A DNA stretch of 64,000 nucleotides, from assembly GCA_022824945.1 (NCBI GenBank), contig JAJDYX010000001.1, positions 36,638 through 100,637 on the forward strand, in the 5' to 3' direction. Under the pieces are notes generated by a model. The model ran no database searches, was not told the origin of the DNA, and saw only the letters and a list, made by a program, of their open reading frames with translations. The stretch's first letter is position 1. Each line of letters begins with the position of its first letter. The position numbers were made by a program, and so were the translations under genes. The DNA comes from Candidatus Latescibacterota bacterium. Its GTDB lineage: Bacteria; Latescibacterota; UBA2968. Shown here one piece after another: positions 47,257 to 56,053 of this stretch.

Positions 47257-48693
47257 TTATACAATTCTGAAGTAGTCGATAAGGGCACAGCGGCGCTGGC
47301 GGGTAAATGTGCGGGCAGACGTGCAACCTTCGCCAGTGGGCGTGGCAATAGAAAAAGACGTATAGCCTTCACCACCTGCACCCAATCCCGCAGATGAAGC
47401 ACCGTTTTTCACAAAAATCGTACACTTACATCGGCGGGCCATAACCGTCATATTCTCGACATTCTTAGAATGCATGACCGCCGTGTGGCGATACCCCTGT
47501 TCGGCTCGAATAGCCCAGTCAATTGCCCTGTGTACATCGGGTGTGCGAACAATGGGGACAAACGGCATCATCTGCTCGTGTTGAACAAAATCGTGCTCAT
47601 TTTCAACCTCGCCAACCAAAAGCTCTGTATCGGGCGAAATATTGAGACCAATTTGGGCAGCAAGCACATGCGCGCTGCGACCGACGAGGTCTCGATTGAG
47701 CATCCAATCGCCTTTTTCGTCGCGAGGAAAAGCGATTTTGGTCAGTGCATCAATCTGCGAGCGATCGAGTTCCACACAATTATTTGCCTTCAGGTGGCGC
47801 ATCAGTTCATCGGCAACGGATTGAACTGCAAAAACTTCCTTCTCGCCAATGCACAAAATATTATTGTCAAAACCACCGCCTTCAATAATGCCGAGGGCAG
47901 CCTTTTCAATATCGGCGGTCTCATCCACGACCACAGGTGGATTGCCAGGCCCTGCTGCGATCACGCGCTTGGGTGCTTGCATGGCTGCCTTGACAACGCC
48001 GCCACCACCGGTGACGAGAACGAGATCAATGCCGGGATGCACAAAAAGGCTCTGCGCCGTTTCTATGGAAGGTTCCCGCACAGCAACGAGCAAATTTGGT
48101 GGCCCGCCCGCACCGACAATGGCGCGATTGAGCATTTGAAGCCCCAGAGCCGAAACATCTTTTGCGCTTGGATGGGGTGCAAACACCGCGCTATTGCCCG
48201 CAGCGATAAAGCTAATAGCATTGTTGACCATCGTGGGCACCGGATGCGTGGAGGGCGTGACCGCTGCAATCACGCCGAAAGGCGCCATTTCAACAACCGT
48301 CAAACCATTGTCGCCCGTCCACGCCGTGGGCTGCAAATCTTCAACGCCAGGCGTGTGTTGTACAACAACCTCGAGTTTGCGAATTTTGTGCGGCACCTTG
48401 CCCATGCCAGTTTCTTCAACGGTTTTTTGCGCGATGCCCTTTGAATGCGCCATAGATTCGCGGCGAATGGCAGCAATCAGATCGCGGCGTTGCTCCAGGC
48501 TCATTGCTTCAAGAGCACACTGGGCTTCTGAAGCCGCGGCAATAGCTTCTTCGAGATCGTCAAAAAGGCCATCGTCGCCTTTGTTTTCATAGCGAGCGGG
48601 CGGAGCAATAACCGCAGGAGCTTCGCGCTCAGCTACAAGGCGGCGCACAACCTGCTCAACCACCGATTGGATTTGGATTTCGTCTAAGTTCAT
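47257..48693 (-). CDS. CoA-acylating aldehyde dehydrogenase of the BMC (PduP/EutE-like)
   Basis: 478 residues. Converts an aldehyde, NAD+ and CoA to acyl-CoA. Catalytic cysteine C281 in FDNNILCIGEKEV; nucleotide-binding HPSAKDVSALG region and VTGGGGVVKAAM segment as in PduP/EutE. Residues 1-22 (LDEIQIQSVVEQVVRRLV) form an amphipathic helix separated from the enzyme by a Pro/Ala linker, a typical N-terminal encapsulation peptide. I reject the upstream start because that stretch is translated repeat sequence (VSICVHLWLLF). No good ribosome site is visible. Confidence 0.93.
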   Translation of the reverse strand: MNLDEIQIQSVVEQVVRRLVAEREAPAVIAPPARYENKGDDGLFDDLEEAIAAASEAQCALEAMSLEQRRDLIAAIRRESMAHSKGIAQKTVEETGMGKVPHKIRKLEVVVQHTPGVEDLQPTAWTGDNGLTVVEMAPFGVIAAVTPSTHPVPTMVNNAISFIAAGNSAVFAPHPSAKDVSALGLQMLNRAIVGAGGPPNLLVAVREPSIETAQSLFVHPGIDLVLVTGGGGVVKAAMQAPKRVIAAGPGNPPVVVDETADIEKAALGIIEGGGFDNNILCIGEKEVFAVQSVADELMRHLKANNCVELDRSQIDALTKIAFPRDEKGDWMLNRDLVGRSAHVLAAQIGLNISPDTELLVGEVENEHDFVQHEQMMPFVPIVRTPDVHRAIDWAIRAEQGYRHTAVMHSKNVENMTVMARRCKCTIFVKNGASSAGLGAGGEGYTSFSIATPTGEGCTSARTFTRQRRCALIDYFRIV

Positions 48694-48700
48694 AAAGAGC

Positions 48701-48733
48701 AACCACAGATGAACACAGATGGACACAGATGAA
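48701..48733. repeat. Dispersed ATCTGTG-type repeat, copy C
   Basis: Three 10-base units (AACCACAGAT, GAACACAGAT, GGACACAGAT) immediately upstream of the dehydrogenase start on the minus strand; inverse complement of CATCTGTG units and a sister of copies A, B and D. Confidence 0.85.
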
Positions 48734-48777
48734 AGGAATTTGAGATAAGAGGGCCTCCATCTCACGTCTCCCTTTTC

Positions 48778-48802
48778 TTCACACTTCACACTTCACACTT
48801 CA
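48778..48802. repeat. Heptamer tandem repeat (TTCACAC)
   Basis: Three perfect TTCACAC units plus TTCA in the gap between BMC-P3 and the dehydrogenase gene, near repeat copy C. Confidence 0.85.
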
Positions 48803-48806
48803 TATC

Positions 48807-49097
48807 TCACTTCTGATAAACCGCTTCACCTTCTATTTCTGCCGTGTCGATAATAGCGACAATCACAGCATCGACAGGACGATCTTCAGTCACACTCGTC
48901 ATGCGGGCGGAACTCCCACTACAACAGAGCACGACTTCGCCATCGCCTGCACCAACAGCATCTACGGCGACCAAAAAACTTTCTCTAAGTTCGAATGCGG
49001 GCAAATCGAGCGTTTGAACGATCTGGAGCTTAAAACCCGCCAGGCCGCTGTCTTTTTGGGTGGCAACCACCGTTCCCACCACCTTGCCGAGGGTCAT
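48807..49097 (-). CDS. BMC-P shell pentamer 3 (EutN/CcmL family)
   Basis: 96 residues, starting MTLGKVVGTVVATQKDSGLA and including FLVAVDAVGAGDGEVVLCC and VDAVIVAIIDTAEI, the EutN/CcmL fold signature. Lies three bases after BMC-H1. Confidence 0.93.
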   Translation of the reverse strand: MTLGKVVGTVVATQKDSGLAGFKLQIVQTLDLPAFELRESFLVAVDAVGAGDGEVVLCCSGSSARMTSVTEDRPVDAVIVAIIDTAEIEGEAVYQK

Positions 49098-49100
49098 AGT

Positions 49101-49385
49101 TTAGTCGCCTGAAGAACCGATAGGCAGAATATTTTCAAGGCTACCATGTGGTCGCGGAATGACGTGTACGGAAACGAGTTCGCCAATTTTGCCAGCAGCA
49201 GCAGCGCCAGCTTCCGTTGCGGCTTTGACCGCTGCCACATCACCGCGCACAATAGCAGTGACATATCCCGCGCCAATGCGTTCCCAATTGACAAATTGGA
49301 CATTGGCGGCTTTGACCATTGCATCTGCCGCTTCAATCATCGCTACGAGACCTTTGGTCTCAATCATGCCGAGGGCTTCACCCAT
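49101..49385 (-). CDS. BMC-H shell hexamer 1
   Basis: 94 residues forming the single Pfam00936 domain of BMC facets: [20 protein letters not shown] at the start, [16 protein letters not shown] in the middle and [16 protein letters not shown] near the end, all typical of PduA/CcmK-like proteins. Confidence 0.95.
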   Translation of the reverse strand: MGEALGMIETKGLVAMIEAADAMVKAANVQFVNWERIGAGYVTAIVRGDVAAVKAATEAGAAAAGKIGELVSVHVIPRPHGSLENILPIGSSGD

Positions 49386-49409
49386 GTTGCAATTCCTCCT
49401 GTAAAATGA

Positions 49410-49682
49410 TCATTGGGTACTAAAAATAACTGCTTCTACCTGTGGATCGAGATTTGGGATAACGTGAGCGGCAATGAGATCTCCAACGCGCTCGGCAGCT
49501 TCTGTTCCCGCTTCAATAGCTGCGCGAACCGCACCCACATCGCCACGCACCAGTGTAGTGGTATATCCCGCACCGATTTTTTCGTACTTTTCAATCGTAA
49601 CGGAAGCCATCTTGACCATCGCATCGGCGGCTTCTGTTGTACCAATAACGCCGAGTGTTTCAATCATACCGAGTGCATTCAT
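49410..49682 (-). CDS. BMC-H shell hexamer 2
   Basis: 90 residues from the ATG at 49682 (MNALGMIETLGVIGTTEAAD), with LVRGDVGAVRAAIEAGTEAA and AHVIPNLDPQVEAVIF. Distinct from BMC-H1; two hexamer genes and no tandem-domain BMC-T gene are present. Its ATG overlaps the pduL TGA. Confidence 0.95.
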   Translation of the reverse strand: MNALGMIETLGVIGTTEAADAMVKMASVTIEKYEKIGAGYTTTLVRGDVGAVRAAIEAGTEAAERVGDLIAAHVIPNLDPQVEAVIFSTQ

Positions 49683-50386
49683 TTTATCATAAACACCGTA
49701 TCGCCACATACGAGATCAGCTGCGTTGGCATCGTCGGTATCCAGATGAAGTTCGGGCAAATAGCTTTCGTCAATTTTAAGACGCACATTGTCATATATAA
49801 CGCCTTTTTCACCCCCTACGCGCACCCTGACAGCTTCCCGTCCATGAAAGCCATAATCCACGACATCAGATGGCCGCAGATGAATGTGACGCGACGCGCG
49901 AATAGCCGCATGCACCGTGACCGATCCCCTGGGACCTATGAATGTGACCGGTGGCGCATCTCTCAGGTCTCCCGAATCGCGCACAGGTGGATCAACGCCG
50001 ATGTAAATGGCATCTGTTCGGGCGAGTTCAACCTGATTATAGTCGCGGCTGGGACCGAGAATCCGCACGCGCTCGATCGCGCGCAACCGAGGACCAACAA
50101 CAGAAATGACTTCCTCGGCGGCAAAAGCGCCCGGTTGGTAGAGCTCGCGATAAGGCGTTAACGTGTGACCCGCGCCAAAAAGAATCTCCAGGGTTTTGTC
50201 ATCAACATGTGCATGCCGGGCAGATACACCTACAGAAACGGGAATATCTTTGCTGTCTCCACCGCGTATCTGACGCACGACCTCTCGTGCAATGCGGTCA
50301 ATCGCATCGCTTTCCCCGCTGTTTTGCCCAAAAGAACAAAGACCGCAGTCATCGCACACAGAGGCATTTTTTCGCATTGAAAGCAT
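49679..50386 (-). CDS. pduL: Phosphotransacylase PduL of the BMC
   Basis: 235 residues if started at the ATG 50386; an ATG at 50377 is also possible, while the one at 50437 lies within the promoter. PduL exchanges CoA of an acyl-CoA for phosphate. Metal-binding histidines are in VSARHAHV (H58, H60) and ASRHIHLRPSD (H167, H169), one in each PduL domain. The N-terminal extension carries C11-x2-C14-x2-C17 followed by an amphipathic helix (DAIDRIAREVVRQIRGG), a probable encapsulation peptide. First gene of the BMC operon. Confidence 0.92.
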   Translation of the reverse strand: MLSMRKNASVCDDCGLCSFGQNSGESDAIDRIAREVVRQIRGGDSKDIPVSVGVSARHAHVDDKTLEILFGAGHTLTPYRELYQPGAFAAEEVISVVGPRLRAIERVRILGPSRDYNQVELARTDAIYIGVDPPVRDSGDLRDAPPVTFIGPRGSVTVHAAIRASRHIHLRPSDVVDYGFHGREAVRVRVGGEKGVIYDNVRLKIDESYLPELHLDTDDANAADLVCGDTVFMIK

Positions 50387-50425
50387 TGTCAAAAGTTTGT
50401 ATCCGATGCTGTTTACAAAAGGCGA

Positions 50426-50454
50426 AAAATAGCCCATGACTGCTGTAAAGTCAA
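50426..50454 (-). promoter_or_regulatory. Sigma-70-type promoter of the BMC operon
   Basis: On the minus strand TTGACT (50454-50449), 17 bases, TATTTT (50431-50426). Predicted start near 50419, about 33 bases before the pduL ATG at 50386. The leader has no obvious ribosome site. The intergenic region is shared with the divergent Wzi-like gene. Confidence 0.75.
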
Positions 50455-50545
50455 GAGCTAAACACGTTGTAAAAAAGCGCGATGCTTGACAAGTACCTCG
50501 CTTTGAACCAAATTCAGATAAAATGTTTTATTTTTCTTAACTATC

Positions 50546-52165
50546 ATGAGAAATATATACTTGCTACTTAGATTACTCACGTACATCCTGGTGTTTTTCT
50601 GTGTCGCTGGTCCAGTGCTGTGTGAAGATGCTTCGCCCGATATTCCACTGCGCCATCCCGTGTATTCCCTGTTAGACCGCCTGAATGCGCGAGGTTGGGT
50701 TGCCGTGCCCGATACGCGGCCCTTGACCCGGATACAAGTTGCACAAATACTCTCCGCCGTATCAGTTCAATCTATGTCGGCAACAGAGCGCGGCCTCATC
50801 AACCGATATATTGCAGAATTGGAAAATCGCGCAGCCTTCGCACACGAACCCCGCTGGACCTGGCGCGATTCTGCGACATCCGTCACTCTCGAACCGCTGG
50901 TGCGGCAACAGGTGATTGCGCGCAGGGGCGATAATTTAGTGAACGAGACAGCGTCTCAAACCCATATTGGCGGTTCTGTGCGCGGGCGATTCCACACATT
51001 GGGATTTTATGCCCGCCACTTTGAGGCCCGCGAATGGAGCAACCAACCGCGTCTTCGCCGAGAAGATGTGCTGGCTCACCCCATTGAAGACGTGCAACTC
51101 AAGGGCAAAAAGGCGGATTTTCGCGAAAGTATATTTCAACTCGCCTGGGCAAATTCATGGATGCGTATAGATGCGGGTAAAGGAAGCCTCAGTTGGGGGC
51201 CTGGGCGCACGGGGAATTTATTGATCTCCAACAATGCGCCTTCTTATGGCCTGTTTCGATTGCAGACATCCCGCGGACGATTGCGCTATACCCATATCGC
51301 TTCATCACTGCGCGCGCGCCCGGGATTAATCGACACAACGCGACGGTGGATCGACAATGGGCATGTGCGTATTTTTTTGCGGCAAAAGCGACTGGCTGCG
51401 CATCGACTGGAGATTGCGTTCTCAAAGGTGCGAATTGGGTTGCACGAAGCCGTGGTATATGGTGACCGGGGATTTGAGCTGCTCTACGTTCTGCCGGTGG
51501 CCGTATTTGCCGGAACTCAAAATCACCTGGGGAATCGCGACAATCTCGTGATTGGAGCCGATATATCGGCTCGCATCCGGACGGGACTAACACTTTACGG
51601 CGCGTGGTTTTTTGACGATATGGTCAAATTCGACCCCGATGCATTTTCCAATCAATTTGCCTTTCAAGTGGGCGCGTTCTGGGTTGATCCGATGGGCTTG
51701 CGAGATACTGATGTGCGCGCCGAATACGTGCGTGTGGAGCCTTATGTGTACGCGCACAATTTTGACATCAATACGTATGAGCACTACGACATCTTGCTGG
51801 GCTATCCTACCGGGCCAAATGCAGACCGATATTTTGCACAAGTAACACACCGCTTTTCACCGAGTCTGAAAGCGTCTTTAACTTTTGCGAGAGAGCGGCA
51901 GGGTGAAAATCCAGTAAATCCAGATGGAACAATTGTCAATGTGGGAGGCAATGCACAACTGGGGCGTCGGCTACAGGATGCACCCACGCGAGACTTTATG
52001 TCGGGCGATGTGGAGACATACCAAAAAATAGGCGGTCGCGTGGTATTTACACCCGTGAGAAATTGGACTTTGCAGGTGCAGTATCAACACCATCGCATTA
52101 TAACACAGCAAAATCGGGCAACGGGGCACGAGTGGACAGCGACAATGGATGTGAACTTCTATTGA
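50546..52165 (+). CDS. Wzi-family outer membrane capsule/exopolysaccharide protein
   Basis: 539 residues: signal peptide (VFFCVAGPVLCEDAS), a periplasmic helical part (YSLLDRLNARGWV; LTRIQVAQILSAV) and a long beta-rich region ending in aromatic DVNFY, consistent with an outer membrane barrel. The N-terminal helical repeat plus the GKGSLSWGPGRTGNLLISNN segment is characteristic of capsule assembly Wzi-like proteins. Opens the plus-strand polysaccharide cluster; the gap to the next gene is 13 bases. Confidence 0.78.
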   Translation: MRNIYLLLRLLTYILVFFCVAGPVLCEDASPDIPLRHPVYSLLDRLNARGWVAVPDTRPLTRIQVAQILSAVSVQSMSATERGLINRYIAELENRAAFAHEPRWTWRDSATSVTLEPLVRQQVIARRGDNLVNETASQTHIGGSVRGRFHTLGFYARHFEAREWSNQPRLRREDVLAHPIEDVQLKGKKADFRESIFQLAWANSWMRIDAGKGSLSWGPGRTGNLLISNNAPSYGLFRLQTSRGRLRYTHIASSLRARPGLIDTTRRWIDNGHVRIFLRQKRLAAHRLEIAFSKVRIGLHEAVVYGDRGFELLYVLPVAVFAGTQNHLGNRDNLVIGADISARIRTGLTLYGAWFFDDMVKFDPDAFSNQFAFQVGAFWVDPMGLRDTDVRAEYVRVEPYVYAHNFDINTYEHYDILLGYPTGPNADRYFAQVTHRFSPSLKASLTFARERQGENPVNPDGTIVNVGGNAQLGRRLQDAPTRDFMSGDVETYQKIGGRVVFTPVRNWTLQVQYQHHRIITQQNRATGHEWTATMDVNFY

Positions 52166-52178
52166 TCGGAAAAGAGAA

Positions 52179-53345
52179 ATGAGTCATCGCCAGTGCCTGT
52201 GGGGCCTTCTCGCATTCGCATTATTACTGCGCGTAGGCTTTGGGTTGACGCAATCCGATTTGACCAATGCATCTGATGAGGTACATTGGGACCGCCTGGG
52301 GCAGGCTTATGTCGCGCTGGGCATTTTGCACCCCGATACTGGAATGTACCGCCCCCCATTATACGGCTTATTTCTGGCGGGCATGTATCACACATTTGGT
52401 CATAACCTCGTCCTGGTGCGGATTGTCCAGGCCATCATGGGCACAATCACATGCTATCTCATCTATGTTCTGGGATGTAAAATGGGCGAGGTAGTGGTCG
52501 GTTTGATCGCTGCGGGTCTGTTCGCTATTTATCCGTTATTTGTATTTTTTTCTGGCGTATTGATGGCCGAAACCCTTCTGATTTTGCTGACGACTATTAG
52601 CTTTGTGTTCTGTATTCAATTTTGGCAAAAAAGCACCGTCACAATGGCGATAGTATTTGGCGGTATTGTGGGGCTGTCCGCACTTTGCAAGCCCATTTTA
52701 GTGCCCTGGCTGCCTCTTGTCCTTTTTTTTTGGTGGAAAAAATCTCACCTGAAACCTGTACAAAAAGCATCGCGTGTACTAATCATAGCTGGCGCACTCT
52801 GCCTGATTATTTTGCCGTGGACAGCGCGAAATCATATCATCTCAGGAGAATTTGTTCCCATCTCGGCCAATTTGGGGATCAATTTGCTCGTGGGGGCACA
52901 CCCCGAAGGGCGGGGCGTTTACGACAACCACATCGATTATCTGGCACTTTATCACACACTGGCCGACACATCTCAGGGCGCAACCGCCGACCACCGCGTC
53001 GCAGGCATTGTGCTGAAGTGGATAATCGCACAACCTCTGCACTATCTGAGTTTGAGCATTGACAAACTGCTCTATTTTTGGTGTCCCTGGGTTCCGGGAG
53101 AACTGCTATTGTACAACGCAATTGCCGCGCTTACCTGCACCCCATTGCTAACCCTGGGACTTGTCGGCACATTTAGCCAACGCCACAGGCCCGAAGGTCT
53201 GGCACTTATTCTACTGATAATTTGCATGTCACTATTGCACATGGTATTCTTTGTTCACACACGCTTTCGGCTACCTATTGATGCGGTTTTGTGCGCGCCT
53301 GCTGCGTGGATATGCGTACAGTGGATTAATCGGACGGAACGGTAA
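52179..53345 (+). CDS. Membrane glycosyltransferase, GT39/ArnT-like
   Basis: 388 residues with about ten hydrophobic spans. Early acidic motif NASDEVHWDRLGQAYV in the first extracytoplasmic loop and MYRPPLYGLFLAGMYHTF are typical of the GT-C fold (dolichol/undecaprenyl-phosphate sugar transferases). Probably transfers a sugar from a lipid-phosphate donor at the outer face of the inner membrane. Acceptor unknown. Confidence 0.78.
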   Translation: MSHRQCLWGLLAFALLLRVGFGLTQSDLTNASDEVHWDRLGQAYVALGILHPDTGMYRPPLYGLFLAGMYHTFGHNLVLVRIVQAIMGTITCYLIYVLGCKMGEVVVGLIAAGLFAIYPLFVFFSGVLMAETLLILLTTISFVFCIQFWQKSTVTMAIVFGGIVGLSALCKPILVPWLPLVLFFWWKKSHLKPVQKASRVLIIAGALCLIILPWTARNHIISGEFVPISANLGINLLVGAHPEGRGVYDNHIDYLALYHTLADTSQGATADHRVAGIVLKWIIAQPLHYLSLSIDKLLYFWCPWVPGELLLYNAIAALTCTPLLTLGLVGTFSQRHRPEGLALILLIICMSLLHMVFFVHTRFRLPIDAVLCAPAAWICVQWINRTER

Positions 53346-53351
53346 TTATAA

Positions 53352-54590
53352 ATGCGCGTGGCAAGGCACATACGCGGCAATCGGGTTTTGCTATATATCG
53401 TCGTTTGTGGCATTCTATTTTTGTCTCTATGGATTGCTATTTTCGGGTTTTCATCATTCAGACAATTTTGGAACATGCCGCAAACGCCTCTTATTTTTCC
53501 CGACTCACACACCATTATAACCGGTGCCGAATCGCATGCCTTAGGCTACGATCCGATGTTTAAAAACATCGCAGATCCTTATGATAGAGAGATGAACTAT
53601 CCAAAAATCTGGCACTGCCTATTTTGGCTGCCGATCAACCGCGATCACCTGGTAATTTTAGCTGGGACTTTTATTCTGCTGTTCTTTGTAGGAATTTTTT
53701 TGTTTTTAAAAACAATTGATACCCAAACAGCTTTCTTTTTGGGGGCTGTGACGTTTTCACCTTCAGCGATTTTTGGGCTACAATCCGGCAACAACGATCT
53801 CGTTGTTTTTTTTGTCGTAGCACTGGCATTGAGGTTGGGGTATCGCTCGAAACTTTGGGGATCAGTCGCGATGTTCTTCGCAGCTATCCTGAAGGTATTT
53901 CCAATTTTTGGATTGGCGCAGCTTTTGACAGAAGATAAACGCGACTTCTGGCAAATTCTAATGCCACTTGCCGCACTTTTTTTGGCCTACTGCTGGATAT
54001 CGCTCGATGATTTTCGGCAAATTTACAGTGTAACACCTCAAGGGCGCAGTGGTGCTTATGGCGTGTATGTTCTGCCCCTGATGATTGAAAAAATCCTGCA
54101 AAAGTGGGCGATTTTTCCCGACTTGCGCGCATGGATAATTGCGGCAGCACCGATATTTTTTTACGTCATCGCCGGTTTGATCTTTTTGATTTCGCTTTAC
54201 GCGCTGGTCAACAAAAATACCTCGCCTCGCCCGGTTGCGGGGATACATATCAGTCCATTTCGAGTAGGGGCGTGTATTTACATCGGCAGCTTTTTGCTCG
54301 CCAGCAACTGGAACTACCGGATGATCTTTCTCATTTTTACAATTCCCCAACTCTTTGCCTGGTTGTCCATCGCAGACATCCGGTTTTCGCGCATTCTCCG
54401 GATCACTCTGGCCGGTATTTTATTTTCCTGCTGGTCAATGTTTATACAGGGTATTTTGGGATCGTACATTTTTATTCTGGATGAAATTGCTAACTGGATC
54501 GTTTTTGCTGGACTCATATACCTATTTCTCGCATCACTGCCCAACTGGCTATTCGATGCTCTGTTATATCTTATTCCCGCTCGACGATAA
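53352..54590 (+). CDS. Polytopic membrane protein, GT87/DUF2029-like glycosyltransferase
   Basis: 412 residues, around ten hydrophobic segments. The segments YDREMNYPKIWHCLFWLPIN and SGNNDLVVFFVVALALRLGY followed by ILKVFPIFGLAQLL are reminiscent of GT87 (DUF2029) mannosyltransferases of the GT-C superfamily. Assignment rests on topology and these motifs only. Six bases after the preceding gene. Confidence 0.65.
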   Translation: MRVARHIRGNRVLLYIVVCGILFLSLWIAIFGFSSFRQFWNMPQTPLIFPDSHTIITGAESHALGYDPMFKNIADPYDREMNYPKIWHCLFWLPINRDHLVILAGTFILLFFVGIFLFLKTIDTQTAFFLGAVTFSPSAIFGLQSGNNDLVVFFVVALALRLGYRSKLWGSVAMFFAAILKVFPIFGLAQLLTEDKRDFWQILMPLAALFLAYCWISLDDFRQIYSVTPQGRSGAYGVYVLPLMIEKILQKWAIFPDLRAWIIAAAPIFFYVIAGLIFLISLYALVNKNTSPRPVAGIHISPFRVGACIYIGSFLLASNWNYRMIFLIFTIPQLFAWLSIADIRFSRILRITLAGILFSCWSMFIQGILGSYIFILDEIANWIVFAGLIYLFLASLPNWLFDALLYLIPARR

Positions 54591-54655
54591 TTGAGACGCG
54601 AACAAAGCAATCCATTTTTGAATAAAGACCTCATTATTGGAAACCTTTTTATTTT

Positions 54656-56053
54656 ATGATGACGCTTCGAGCAGATTTTTTTGACCCTGCAAAACCTCAC
54701 CTGCTGGTTCTGGTGTGTTTGGGACAGATATTGTTAATTGCACTGCCGTTTTTAGTAAATGACTTGCTGGCGGTAATCCTCGTGTTGAGCGTGTTGTCGG
54801 CAATCGCACTTTTTGGCTCTCTTACGCTGTCAGTGTTCTATTTGTGTTTCACCGCTGCGGTTGTACCTTCCTGGTTTTATGAAAACTATTTGATCTTACC
54901 TCTGGACTTCAAATTCTATGAAGGTCTTCTCATAGTGGTAATGGGCATTGCCTATCTGAACTATTTGTTGGAAGGCCGATGGAATTGGCGACGGCATACG
55001 TTTTTGGATCGACCAATGTGTGTCTTGCTGGGGCTGGTCGTATTTTCCTGCTTATTGGGATTGATCTACGGACAATCGGTCTCACAAATGTTACGCGATG
55101 TGCGCTATCCATTGTACTACACGTTGTTCTTTGTGGTAACATGGTTTTTTGATGTGCGGAGATTTTCCACATTCCTGCATTTATTTTTGCTCATCGCTGC
55201 TATTGTTGGCTTCGAATATCTGTTTGAATTTCTATTGCAGGTGGATACGGACATTGCGGGTGGTTTTGTTCGGGTCGCACGGCTCGAAGGCATTGTATTG
55301 CCGATGGGCATGCTCATCATCGCCGCAATTTTGTTATTGGAAACGCGGGCATACAGACGGGCCTGGGCGTGGAGCGCGATGTTACCCATTGGATTGGCCC
55401 TGGTTTTGACAATGGGCCGGGGCATGTGGATTTCGCTATTCGTAGGGCTGGGCAGTCTGGCCGCGTTGACCCTGCTGGACAAGCAAGCCACACCCCGACG
55501 TTTATCGCGTCTCTTTGTCGTGATATTGGTCCCCCTGTTGCTACTGGCGATGGGATATATTTTTCAGCAACAAACCCGTGCTGCCGTCAGCGACATAGCA
55601 CTGGACCGCGTAACGCGCAGTGTCGAAGCCGTAAGTGGGCGGTTGATATCTTATGGCAATGCACTGGAGAAAATTCGTCAACGTCCTTTGCTCGGCGGCG
55701 GACACGGTGAAACTGTGACATCTCTGGTGACATTTCCGCCACCGCCTCAGATATTGACAGTAGGCGCCGTTGACAATGTTTATCTGACAATTGGGATGCG
55801 GATGGGGCTGGTCGGCGTCGCGGCGTTTTTGTGGGTCTTCGGATTTGCCCTGTGGCGTGCATATCTATTGTTCCAACAGAGTCCTGATACCCACGTACGT
55901 CTGTTTTGTGCGGCATTTATCGCCATCTACGCTGCACTCCTCGTCTATGGCATGGCAGATGCAACCCTCTTTGCCAATCGGTTGATCTTTATTCATGCGA
56001 CATTTTTGGGACTCATTGCGCGGCTGGTAGCAGAGGAAAAAAATGATGCCTGA
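54656..56053 (+). CDS. O-antigen ligase/polymerase family protein (Wzy/WaaL-like)
   Basis: 465 residues with about twelve membrane spans and a large periplasmic loop before the last spans. RPLLGGGHGETVTS followed by VDNVYLTIGMRMGLVG is the Wzy_C-type signature. Likely polymerises repeat units or joins glycan to a lipid acceptor. The 65-base gap upstream is the longest within the cluster; no promoter was recognised there. Confidence 0.82.
   Translation: MMTLRADFFDPAKPHLLVLVCLGQILLIALPFLVNDLLAVILVLSVLSAIALFGSLTLSVFYLCFTAAVVPSWFYENYLILPLDFKFYEGLLIVVMGIAYLNYLLEGRWNWRRHTFLDRPMCVLLGLVVFSCLLGLIYGQSVSQMLRDVRYPLYYTLFFVVTWFFDVRRFSTFLHLFLLIAAIVGFEYLFEFLLQVDTDIAGGFVRVARLEGIVLPMGMLIIAAILLLETRAYRRAWAWSAMLPIGLALVLTMGRGMWISLFVGLGSLAALTLLDKQATPRRLSRLFVVILVPLLLLAMGYIFQQQTRAAVSDIALDRVTRSVEAVSGRLISYGNALEKIRQRPLLGGGHGETVTSLVTFPPPPQILTVGAVDNVYLTIGMRMGLVGVAAFLWVFGFALWRAYLLFQQSPDTHVRLFCAAFIAIYAALLVYGMADATLFANRLIFIHATFLGLIARLVAEEKNDA

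Noticed and set aside
48694..48789. N-terminal extension of the aldehyde dehydrogenase by 32 codons
   Set aside because: The extra codons (VSICVHLWLLF and neighbours) are a translation of repeat copy C and precede a well-formed encapsulation peptide; the ATG at 48693 is the sensible start.
50387..50437. Start of pduL at the ATG 50437
   Set aside because: That ATG lies in the spacer of the TTGACT-17-TATTTT promoter, upstream of the expected transcript start.
50486..50514. Plus-strand promoter of the Wzi-like gene at the TTGACA 50486-50491
   Set aside because: The -35 box is perfect but the hexamer 17 bases on is CAAATT, and alternative pairs are equally weak, so I do not call it.
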